Assembly (NCBI GenBank): GCA_947040945.1
Contig: CAMRCO010000002.1
Span: 1 to 53,668 of the forward strand
Direction: 5' to 3'
DNA length: 53,668 nt
Source of the DNA: an uncultured Spirochaetia bacterium
Lineage (GTDB): Bacteria; Spirochaetota; Brachyspiria; Brachyspirales; Brachyspiraceae
Position numbers and translations under genes: made by a program. Under the pieces are notes generated by a model. That model saw nothing but the letters and a program-made list of their open reading frames with translations, ran no database searches and was not told where the DNA came from. How positions within the stretch are numbered: position 1 is the first letter of the stretch; the number at the start of each line of letters is the position of its first letter. This document shows positions 16,792 through 24,259 of this stretch, one piece after another.

Positions 16792-17478
16792 GTGGGCAGT
16801 AAAAAAATTGCTGTAATACTTGCTGTTAGGCATAACTCGACTAGGCTTTTTAATAAAGCTTCATTACCACTTGCTAATGAAGAAACTATGACGGAGCTTA
16901 TTATAAAAAGGCTTAGAAGTAGCGAAATTGCTGATGACGTTATTGTTGCGACTACAAAGGCGAGCTTTCCGTTTATTGAAAAAACTATTAAAAGTCTTAA
17001 TGCGTCATTTTATGTTGGGTCAGAAAGTGATGTACTCCTCCGTTATAAAGAGGCAAGTGAAAAACACAATGTAGATATTATTGTTAGGGCAACGGGCGAC
17101 AATCCTTTAGTTTCGATTAAGGCACTCGACTCAATTGTTCATCATCATATAAAAACAAATGCTGACTTAAGTTATTATGATTTAATGCCTCATGGCAGTG
17201 GGGTTGAGGTCATAAATTTTGATGCATTAAAATATGCGAGTGACTCCTCAAAAGACGACTTTGAAAAAGAACATATTACGCAGTATATTTATAGAAATGA
17301 TAATAAGTTTAAGATTGAAAAACCTATTACTCCAAAAGAGTTTGAAATGCCGTCTCTTATTACAACAGTTGATACATTAGAGCAATATGAAAATGTAAAA
17401 AAAATATTTCAGAAATATAATAATAATATATACATAGATATAGATACTATTATAGAAGACATTAAAAATGGCAGATAG
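16792..17478 (+). CDS. SpsF-like cytidylyltransferase-family protein
   Basis: A 228-residue nucleotidyltransferase fold. The N-terminal loop ILAVRHNSTRLFNKASLPLA corresponds to the ARxxSxRLPxK loop of SpsF/CMP-NeuAc synthetase-like enzymes. GSESDVLLRYKEA and ATGDNPLVS (metal Asp) follow in the expected order. It starts with GTG 3 bases after the XdhC-YqeB stop, with AGGGG just upstream, so translation is coupled. By sequence it belongs with sugar cytidylyltransferases, yet its place beside YqeB is where MocA (molybdopterin cytidylyltransferase) is usually found. The true substrate is open. The GIY-YIG gene overlaps its end by 11 bases. Confidence 0.75.
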   Translation: MGSKKIAVILAVRHNSTRLFNKASLPLANEETMTELIIKRLRSSEIADDVIVATTKASFPFIEKTIKSLNASFYVGSESDVLLRYKEASEKHNVDIIVRATGDNPLVSIKALDSIVHHHIKTNADLSYYDLMPHGSGVEVINFDALKYASDSSKDDFEKEHITQYIYRNDNKFKIEKPITPKEFEMPSLITTVDTLEQYENVKKIFQKYNNNIYIDIDTIIEDIKNGR

Positions 17479-17839
17479 TAATGATTTTTTTGTATATATA
17501 CTTCTTTGTGAAAATAATGCTTTTTATACTGGCATAACAAATGATTTAGAAAAACGAATTAAAACACATATAAAAGGGCGAGGGGCTTATTACACAAAAG
17601 TGCATACCCCGACAAAACTTTTAATGGCTTGGCGAGTGCCGAGCAAAAGTGTTGCTATGTCGATTGAGTATTTTATAAAAAGTAAAACAAAAAAAATTAA
17701 ATTAGATTTTATAGAAAAAAAACTAATACTTAAAAACGAGTACATAAAAGAAAAGTCTATTAAAAAGTCTGACATAAGTATAAAGTCAGTTCAGGCGAGT
17801 TTTATTGATAAATTAAATAAGACTATTGATACTCTTTAA
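17468..17839 (+). CDS. GIY-YIG endonuclease-like protein (UPF0213 type)
   Basis: A 123-residue protein whose first 80 residues are a GIY-YIG domain: VYILLC...FYTGITNDLEKRIKTH has the Tyr pair and the catalytic Arg (KRIKTH). The following GRGAYYTK is typical of the UPF0213/YhbQ group. A Lys-rich tail of about 35 residues extends beyond the usual domain. These single-domain proteins are putative nucleases with poorly defined roles. It is translationally overlapped with the upstream gene. Its end overlaps the moaC end by 17 bases on the opposite strand. Confidence 0.88.
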   Translation: MADSNDFFVYILLCENNAFYTGITNDLEKRIKTHIKGRGAYYTKVHTPTKLLMAWRVPSKSVAMSIEYFIKSKTKKIKLDFIEKKLILKNEYIKEKSIKKSDISIKSVQASFIDKLNKTIDTL

Positions 17840-18284
17840 TTTTTTCTATTAGTGTGATGTCTGATATAATCATCACTTTATCAACTGCCTTACACATATC
17901 CCAAATGCTAAGTAATGCCAAGCTTACAGCAGTTAATGCCTCCATTTCAATTCCTGTTTTACCGCTACATACCGCCTCTGATTTCGCTAAAATATAATTA
18001 GGTAACACTTCAAAAGACATAGAAACTTTATCAATATTTATATTATGACAAAGTGGTATTAAGTTTGATGTTTGTTTTGAGGCAATAATTCCTGCTAGGT
18101 TTGCAACAGAAAGCACATCACCTTTTTTTATATTATTCTCTTCTATTAATTTAATTGTGTTTTTAGATAAATATATTTTGCCTTCAGCTCTTGCAATGCG
18201 TTTAATAATTTCTTTACCTGAAACATCAACCATGCTAGCTTTTCCATCTCCATCTATATGTGTGAAATTTTTATTGTTTTCCAT
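17823..18284 (-). CDS. moaC: cyclic pyranopterin monophosphate synthase
   Basis: A 153-residue enzyme. With MoaA it converts GTP to cyclic pyranopterin monophosphate, the first step of molybdenum cofactor synthesis. Highly conserved segments are all present: THIDGDGKASMVDVS at the N-terminus, LIPLCHNINIDKV (substrate site) and GKTGIEMEALTAVSLALLSIWDMCKAVDK (with the catalytic Lys and Asp). It ends a few residues early compared with most MoaC. The ribosome site GGAGG lies inside the last codons of moaA. Last gene of the moeA-moaA-moaC operon. Confidence 0.95.
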   Translation of the reverse strand: MENNKNFTHIDGDGKASMVDVSGKEIIKRIARAEGKIYLSKNTIKLIEENNIKKGDVLSVANLAGIIASKQTSNLIPLCHNINIDKVSMSFEVLPNYILAKSEAVCSGKTGIEMEALTAVSLALLSIWDMCKAVDKVMIISDITLIEKIKEYQ

Positions 18285-18295
18285 ATTATAATTAT

Positions 18296-19096
18296 TTATC
18301 CTCCTATTAAGCTTACAGATTTAGCATCACTTGAAAGCCCTTTTATTGGTTTTTTTAGTATGACTTTTTTAATAGATTCTTCTATATTATTCATATCAAT
18401 TTTTACTTTGTTTTTATTATGAAGGCAACTTAATAGAGTGCCGTCAGCCAGAAGTCTTATTTTGTTGCAATTATTACATTTTGGTGGTCGGTCATAATTG
18501 TGTTGGTCTTTTTTGTTTTCATTAATGTTATAGTATTTAATTCTTTGTGAAGTCGCTCCAATTGACTTAGCATACTCTTCTATTTTTTTTATCTCTTTTT
18601 TACTTTCATCATCAAACATTACTATATTAATTTTTACTTTTATGTTATTGCTAATAGCAGACTCAATTCCACTAAGAGCGTCTTTTAATTTTCTCTGCCC
18701 TGTAATCATTTCGTATCTGTCATTGTCAAGAGTGTCTAATGAAATGTTTACTGAATTTAGTCCATTTTCTTTTAATGTTTTAGCCATACTACTTAATAGT
18801 ATACCATTTGTTGTGAGGCAAGTTTCTTTTATATTTTTAATTGAAGATATTTTTTTTATGAGTAAGTGTATGTCGTCTCTTATAAGAGGCTCGCCACCTG
18901 TTAACCGTATTTTGTTTATTCCAAACTTATTCGCACATATATTTACAATCGATTCTATTTTGTAATAGGTTAATATTTTTGTTTTTTCTATATATTCTAA
19001 ATCATTACTCGGTTTACAGTATACACAGTTTAAGTTGCATTTGTCGGTAACGGAAATGCGCATATAATTAATTTCTCTATCATATAAGTCTAACAT
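18296..19096 (-). CDS. moaA: GTP 3',8-cyclase (short form)
   Basis: Radical SAM enzyme that cyclises GTP. The N-terminal motif RISVTDKCNLNCVYCKP has the CxxxCxxC cluster ligands, and RLTGGEPLIRDD is the SAM-binding GGE motif. The C-terminal second cluster has CNNCNKIRLLADGTLLSCL and the protein ends in GG, as MoaA does. It has only about 266 residues against the usual 320-340, with the shortening in the stretch between residues about 160 and 205. All cluster cysteines are kept, so it is probably functional. ATG 19096 is preferred over GTG 19108 because AAAGGTG then sits at the right distance. The start lies inside the moeA end. Confidence 0.93.
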   Translation of the reverse strand: MLDLYDREINYMRISVTDKCNLNCVYCKPSNDLEYIEKTKILTYYKIESIVNICANKFGINKIRLTGGEPLIRDDIHLLIKKISSIKNIKETCLTTNGILLSSMAKTLKENGLNSVNISLDTLDNDRYEMITGQRKLKDALSGIESAISNNIKVKINIVMFDDESKKEIKKIEEYAKSIGATSQRIKYYNINENKKDQHNYDRPPKCNNCNKIRLLADGTLLSCLHNKNKVKIDMNNIEESIKKVILKKPIKGLSSDAKSVSLIGG

Positions 19097-20291
19097 AAAC
19101 TTTTTCACCTTTGTCTACATTCTTTATGCCGATTTCTATTTTAATTAGTGCATTTGCAGACTCTAAGGCATTAATCATTGATGATCCATTATAGAGTATT
19201 TGTTTTACTGTAATGCCATCGGTGTTTGATTCAACAACTGCTGGTAAATATTCAACTCTATCACTTTCTTTTTTTGAGATAGCTGTTGTTAGTGTTGCCA
19301 TAAAATAATTTTCTTTATAGTCTAGCCCGTAACATGCATTTATGTATGGTAATATTAAAATATTAAATATAACAAAACTTGAGACAGGGTTTCCGGGTAG
19401 TCCGAAAACAGCCTTGTCATTTTTTTTAGCAAACAAAGAAGGCTTTCCCGGTTTTATAGATAATCCATGAAGTATTATATCATATTCTAAATCTTTTAAT
19501 GCTTCAGGTATATAATCAAAGTCGCCCATTGATACTCCGCCTGAAACTATTAGGATATCGTTTTCTTTAAGTACATGTTCAAATATTTTTTTTGTGGCTT
19601 CTAAGTCATCTTTTACAATGCCATAAAACTTAGCGGATAGTCCTGCTTCCAAACATTGAGTTAATATTTGAATGCCATTCGAGTCGTATATTTTACCAAG
19701 TTTTATTTCTTTACCTGCGACTATAAGTTCATTGCCAGTAGAAATTATTCCTACACGCAATTGTTTAAAAACTTCTATATTAGAATATCCTGATGATAAA
19801 AGTATTGCAATATCTTTAGGTTTAAGTATTCTTTTTGTAAGTAGAGTGTCGCCTTTTTTTTGATTTACCCCTTGCTTGATAATATTACTTGATTGCTCAT
19901 CATTTGTAAACTCTATAAATGAGTCTCCATTTTTAGTTGTTATTTTTTTTGTCCATTCAACTCTATGAACATAATTGGCATTAGAGGGAGTCATCGCGCC
20001 TGTCATAATTTTTATGCATTCATTTTCTTTAAGACTTTTTTTATATATGTCGCCTGCTTTAATTATGAAGTCGTCTACTATTTTATATCTATTTTCTTTA
20101 TTTTTTTTTATGTAGGCATATCCATCCATCAAAGATTTAGTGAAAGGAGGGCTTTCTATTTTTGCATCAACATCATTTGCTAATGTACGCATGAAAGATT
20201 TTTTTATGCTAATTATTTCTGTTTCTTTTTTTAGAGTGTGTTTCTTTATGATATCATACACTTTGCTTGGGTGAATTAATTTCTTATTCAT
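19080..20291 (-). CDS. moeA: molybdopterin molybdenumtransferase
   Basis: A 403-residue enzyme that inserts molybdate into adenylylated molybdopterin. Characteristic sequences are SPPFTKSLMDGYAY at the N-terminus, IKIMTGAMTP, LRVGIISTGNEL, SGGVSMGDFDYI (nucleotide site) and FGLPGNPVSS, followed by the C-terminal domain IV. Length and order are normal. It starts the moeA-moaA-moaC operon, and its last codons overlap the moaA start by about 17 bases, implying coupled translation. moaB/mogA, moaD and moaE are not in the window. Confidence 0.95.
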   Translation of the reverse strand: MNKKLIHPSKVYDIIKKHTLKKETEIISIKKSFMRTLANDVDAKIESPPFTKSLMDGYAYIKKNKENRYKIVDDFIIKAGDIYKKSLKENECIKIMTGAMTPSNANYVHRVEWTKKITTKNGDSFIEFTNDEQSSNIIKQGVNQKKGDTLLTKRILKPKDIAILLSSGYSNIEVFKQLRVGIISTGNELIVAGKEIKLGKIYDSNGIQILTQCLEAGLSAKFYGIVKDDLEATKKIFEHVLKENDILIVSGGVSMGDFDYIPEALKDLEYDIILHGLSIKPGKPSLFAKKNDKAVFGLPGNPVSSFVIFNILILPYINACYGLDYKENYFMATLTTAISKKESDRVEYLPAVVESNTDGITVKQILYNGSSMINALESANALIKIEIGIKNVDKGEKVYVRLI

Positions 20292-20409
20292 TTTTGTATA
20301 TAATTCCTAAATCTATGATATTAAATTCTAACTTAGAATAACAAATTTAGCAATGCTTTTATAATTATTAAAATAATGCTTTATCTTATTTTTTTCTTTC
20401 AAATGTTAC

Positions 20410-20438
20410 TTGACAAATTAAAAGAATCAGTGTATAAA
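20410..20438 (+). promoter_or_regulatory. sigma-70 type promoter of flaA
   Basis: Perfect TTGACA, exactly 17 bases, then TATAAA. It predicts a leader of about 45 bases carrying TAAGGAG before the flaA ATG. This looks like a housekeeping promoter and not a late flagellar (sigma-28) type. Confidence 0.75.
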
Positions 20439-20487
20439 TGTTATATTAATCTAGTGCTATATATAATAGTTAAGGAGTTCATAATTT

Positions 20488-21441
20488 ATGAAAAAGTTAC
20501 TTGTAATACTTTCTTTTGTTCTTGTTTCTAACTCTGTTTATGCGTTGACAAATTCAACATTGATTGATTTCAATATAACAGGGGATATTGCTAATTTACA
20601 AACTGGAGAGTCTAATGCTACTGATTTAGTTAGTGTAGAAAAAAATCTCTTCAATAATAATTGGCTTGTTTTATTAAACGAATCAGCTAGACTAGTTGAG
20701 AATGTTCGTTATTCTTACACAACTAATGTTGATTCAAAAGGTAATAATGGTGTATGGGAAGCTGGTAAAGTTTTAGGTGTTCGTGCTTATTTTCCAAAAC
20801 AGTCTTGGAATAGTTATGCTATAGTAAGACCTATGTTTGAGTTAGAGTTATATGGTGGTGGTGATGGAAATAAATATACAGGTGGAAAAGGTGTTGTACA
20901 TAATGTAGGACCTATCAAATCTGTTAAATCATGGGTTTATGGACGTAATTTTTTAATAACATATTTTGTTAACCTTAAAGATCAAGATTCTAAAACAACT
21001 CAAATTCCTATGGGGAATCTTTATTTTAGTGGTTGGAGACAACTTGCTTGGAATAATTTGAACTATACTTCTGATATTTATACTGAAGAGTTTAGAAAAA
21101 CACCTTTATATCCAAGAATGGTACCTTCTGTAAAACTTGATTCTCTTCAATTCTACAGAGGAAAAGAATCTCTTGGTAGCGATTTTGTTACTTATGTAAA
21201 AGACGTTACTCTTGAGCATGATGTAGTTATTGTTGATGTTGAAGAAGATGTTAATGATGAAGCTACTTGGCAGATTATGAAAACTGAAAATGACAGAAAA
21301 CAAGCTATAGAGAATGTTAGAATACGTGAAGAATTAGAGCTTGCTGAACTTCAGTCAAAGCGTTCTGGTGATACAGAAGGTGAGGCACTTGAAGAAGTAA
21401 CAGAAGGAGCTGATGGTAACGAAGCAGCATTAGACCAGTAG
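20488..21441 (+). CDS. flaA: periplasmic flagellar filament outer-layer (sheath) protein FlaA
   Basis: A 317-residue FlaA, the sheath protein around the FlaB core of the spirochaete periplasmic flagellum. The signal peptide is [19 protein letters not shown]. Diagnostic FlaA sequences are [49 protein letters not shown] and [17 protein letters not shown]. The tail is acidic and low in complexity ([21 protein letters not shown]). The ribosome site TAAGGAG and a near-perfect promoter suit an abundant protein. It has a strong terminator, so it is monocistronic. The sequence style is close to Brachyspira FlaA as I remember it. Confidence 0.95.
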   Translation: MKKLLVILSFVLVSNSVYALTNSTLIDFNITGDIANLQTGESNATDLVSVEKNLFNNNWLVLLNESARLVENVRYSYTTNVDSKGNNGVWEAGKVLGVRAYFPKQSWNSYAIVRPMFELELYGGGDGNKYTGGKGVVHNVGPIKSVKSWVYGRNFLITYFVNLKDQDSKTTQIPMGNLYFSGWRQLAWNNLNYTSDIYTEEFRKTPLYPRMVPSVKLDSLQFYRGKESLGSDFVTYVKDVTLEHDVVIVDVEEDVNDEATWQIMKTENDRKQAIENVRIREELELAELQSKRSGDTEGEALEEVTEGADGNEAALDQ

Positions 21442-21471
21442 AGTCTTAATTCTGTAATTTTTAAGATAACT

Positions 21472-21513
21472 GTATGAGGAGACTTTTATAAAGAGTTTCC
21501 TCATACTTTTTTT
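21472..21513 (+). terminator. terminator of flaA
   Basis: Stem GTATGAGGA/TTCCTCATAC with a further paired region inside, ending in seven T. Confidence 0.92.
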
Positions 21514-21527
21514 AGGTTGTTTATATT

Positions 21528-22082
21528 ATGTATAATAATTCATTGCTTGATAAAACTAATTCTATTTTTATATCTGTAGATTTGCAGAAAAAAATACTTC
21601 CTGCTATGTGTTATAAAGATATGGTTGTGAAAAACTCTAATATTTTAATTAAAGCAGCTGCCATATTAGATATACCACTTATAGTAACAGAACAGTATCC
21701 TAAAGGTTTAGGTGAAACTGATGAATCTATCAATATTGATAGAAACACAGTGCCTGTTTTTGATAAAACTAATTTTAGTATATTTGGATCTGACAGTTTT
21801 GTTGCTGAAATAAAGAAATATAAAAGAAATAATTTATTTATATTTGGAATAGAAACTCATGTTTGTATTTTTCAAAGTGTTTTTCATGCTTTAAAAGATA
21901 ATTATAAAGTTTATTTAATCGAAAACGCATGCTCATCAAGGAATGAAATGGACCATAAAATAGGTATAGAAGCTATGCGTGACTTAGGGGCTTATATTAT
22001 ATCTACTGAAATGGCTATATTTCAGCATTTAGTGGCATCTACTGATGAGAAATTTAGGGATTTAAGCTCTATTATAAAATAA
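21528..22082 (+). CDS. isochorismatase-like cysteine hydrolase
   Basis: A 184-residue protein of the isochorismatase/nicotinamidase-like superfamily. The triad positions are visible: Asp in ISVDLQKK, Lys in VFDKTNFS and Cys in FGIETHVCIF, with VTEQYPKGLGET between. This arrangement is typical of the YcaC-like group, whose substrates are mostly unknown. No signal peptide, so cytosolic. It starts just after the flaA terminator, with only a weak ribosome site (TAGGTTG). It is convergent with the next gene, with only 2 bases between the stops. Confidence 0.85.
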   Translation: MYNNSLLDKTNSIFISVDLQKKILPAMCYKDMVVKNSNILIKAAAILDIPLIVTEQYPKGLGETDESINIDRNTVPVFDKTNFSIFGSDSFVAEIKKYKRNNLFIFGIETHVCIFQSVFHALKDNYKVYLIENACSSRNEMDHKIGIEAMRDLGAYIISTEMAIFQHLVASTDEKFRDLSSIIK

Positions 22083-22084
22083 GT

Positions 22085-22951
22085 TTACGGTGCTTTTTTT
22101 AGATTATCTACTGGATACTCATCAAAATATACTCGAAACACTGCATATATTACCTTTGCGTTCACAGGTAGTCTTTGTCTTCTAAGCTCTTTTGCGGTTT
22201 CATCTACCGTGTAGCTTGGATTTTTTAATTTTATTGTTATTATATTATTTATATATTTGCTATATTTGTCTATATTGGCTTCACCTATATCTGTATCATT
22301 AACCAAAATAACCATACGTTTTAATGTGTCTATTTCGTTTTCCAAAGCTATTATACTTTCTGACATCGTTTCCATATTGTTTTCTTTTACAAAACTGGAT
22401 GGATTTTCTGTAGCTGACATTAAGGCGAATATAAACTCTTCTTCATTTCTATATTTCCCCTTAACTGTAATAACTTTAGTATTGCTTGTAAAGTATCCAT
22501 TATTATTTACAACTGAATTATCAGATGTAATTATCTGTGAGAAAAAATCTATATTATTATTTTCTAGTACAAAAGAAAATCCATTTGCCATATTTCCTAT
22601 ATATTCTTTACCTTGATATTTAAATATGTTGGATGTAACAGAAGCTGATACTGTTCCATCTAATAATATTTTAAAATTCATAGCTGAAATATCTTTTATA
22701 TTTTTTAATTTTTCTATAATGTTTTTTAAATATAGCACTCTTTTAGCATTATCATTACTTATCTCTTCATTTGAGAAATTTACTATTGTTATAGGTATAT
22801 CTTTTTTCTTGTCAATGAATATCATATATAGCGATTCATCAGAAACTTTTTCTCCTATACTATCAAGTATTTTATTAGAAAATGCAGTTTTTGGTATTGC
22901 CATAAGTATTAATATAAATAATATTTTGGATATTAGTATTTTTTTTATCAT
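22085..22951 (-). CDS. exported hypothetical protein, third gene of the cyclase operon
   Basis: A 288-residue protein with an N-terminal signal peptide (ILFILILMAIPKTAFS). The mature part mixes beta-rich stretches with a short coiled-coil-like segment (SESIIALENEIDTLKRM) around residue 210. I do not recognise the family. It follows the coiled-coil membrane protein with an 18-base gap, so it belongs to the operon headed by the nucleotide cyclase. It may be a periplasmic partner of that membrane protein; this rests on context only. Confidence 0.7.
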   Translation of the reverse strand: MIKKILISKILFILILMAIPKTAFSNKILDSIGEKVSDESLYMIFIDKKKDIPITIVNFSNEEISNDNAKRVLYLKNIIEKLKNIKDISAMNFKILLDGTVSASVTSNIFKYQGKEYIGNMANGFSFVLENNNIDFFSQIITSDNSVVNNNGYFTSNTKVITVKGKYRNEEEFIFALMSATENPSSFVKENNMETMSESIIALENEIDTLKRMVILVNDTDIGEANIDKYSKYINNIITIKLKNPSYTVDETAKELRRQRLPVNAKVIYAVFRVYFDEYPVDNLKKAP

Positions 22952-22969
22952 CTGAAAAATCCTCTTTAT

Positions 22970-24259
22970 TTATTTTAGTGAAAGCAAAATAATATCAAAT
23001 GGTATTATTTTGCCATTATTTACTGATCTTATCATTTTTGCTTTAGCAAGTGGTTTTGAATTATTTGTAATTTCAAGTTCGGCTAAAAAGCTCCCCCCTC
23101 TAAATACAAATACTTTCTCTCCAATTGTTATTTTGTATGATGAGCTAATAAATATATCAATCTCATCATTATTGGTGTTATTTATAATATAACCTGCACC
23201 ATCCCTTTTTTGTAAAAGTAAATATTCCAATGCTCTATGATATACTATATTTTCTACAGGGATAATATCTACTTGCTCTCTTTCCACAACCACATTTACA
23301 GTATTAGTATTATTATTATTATTATTATTATTTGAAATATAGGCATTATATTCGTTGCTTAATTGTGTATTTAGACTCTCAAGTTCTTCTATTTTTACTA
23401 GCAAATTAGTGTTATTTTGATTGCTTAATTGTATATTTTGTCTCTGAAGCTCTTCTATTTGCAGTTCTAAATTAGTAGTCTCAATATTTCTATTTTGCAA
23501 GGTGTCTATACTTGTTTGAGCTAAATCTAAATTAGCTCTAGTTGCTATCATTTCATTGCTTAATATATTAATTAGTTGCCTATATTTTTCATTTTGCATT
23601 ATTAGTTCTGTGTTTGGGTCAGTAATTGGTGAGTCTATATATTGATTCGATGGCTCTATAATATCTGTTCTTTTTGTGTTTAAATTCTTTTGTTGTTTTT
23701 TTAGGTCTTCTTCTATTCGATTTATTCTATCCATTGTGCTTGAAATAATTGTTTCATAATTTTTTATTAATGTTTCTATATCTATATCTTTCTGTTTATT
23801 AATTTTGTCAACTTTCTTTCTATATTCGCTTTTGCCAAGATCATTTATATTAAGTTTTGATATCATATCTCTTGCTCTAGTTTTTATTAATTCTATTTGT
23901 ATTTCTAATTCAGATTTTCTAGATTCAATATCAAGTTTTAAGTTTCTGAGTTCCTTTTGATTATCTTTTATATTTTGTATTATTTCAGCTACATCGAGTG
24001 TTCTGAACGAGTTTATATCAACTACAACCGCTATATTTCTACCCACCATAAACTCTGTAAGAACTAAAGTTGTTGCTAAAGCAATTATTACAAAAGCAAT
24101 TAAAAACACTATCGCTTTATAGCTTTTCTTACCTCTTTTTTTTAGGTATTCTTTTTCAATAGTTGTTGGTGCGAACTTTTCCTCTTTAAGTAAATGTCCT
24201 TTAAGGAAGTGTGTTTTGGTATTTTCTACTATTTCTGTTATTTTTCTGTTGCTTTCCAT
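22970..24259 (-). CDS. membrane-anchored long coiled-coil protein
   Basis: About 429 residues. After a charged N-terminal cytoplasmic part of about 50 residues there is one membrane helix (AIVFLIAFVIIALATTLVL). A long Lys/Glu/Leu-rich coiled coil follows (about residues 90-320), broken by a run of eight Asn. A C-terminal domain of about 100 residues (FISSSYKITIGEKVFVFRGG) looks beta-rich. The start could be ATG 24271 or 24259. Both overlap the end of the cyclase gene, so translation is coupled. I do not recognise the family. Topology suggests a periplasmic coiled coil tethered to the inner membrane. The Asn run is encoded by ATT/AAT repeats and may vary in length. Confidence 0.75.
   Translation of the reverse strand: MESNRKITEIVENTKTHFLKGHLLKEEKFAPTTIEKEYLKKRGKKSYKAIVFLIAFVIIALATTLVLTEFMVGRNIAVVVDINSFRTLDVAEIIQNIKDNQKELRNLKLDIESRKSELEIQIELIKTRARDMISKLNINDLGKSEYRKKVDKINKQKDIDIETLIKNYETIISSTMDRINRIEEDLKKQQKNLNTKRTDIIEPSNQYIDSPITDPNTELIMQNEKYRQLINILSNEMIATRANLDLAQTSIDTLQNRNIETTNLELQIEELQRQNIQLSNQNNTNLLVKIEELESLNTQLSNEYNAYISNNNNNNNNTNTVNVVVEREQVDIIPVENIVYHRALEYLLLQKRDGAGYIINNTNNDEIDIFISSSYKITIGEKVFVFRGGSFLAELEITNNSKPLAKAKMIRSVNNGKIIPFDIILLSLK

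Noticed and set aside
23304-23333. Triplet repeat as a CRISPR-like or regulatory repeat
   Set aside because: It is a simple ATT/AAT microsatellite encoding an Asn run, with no spacer structure.
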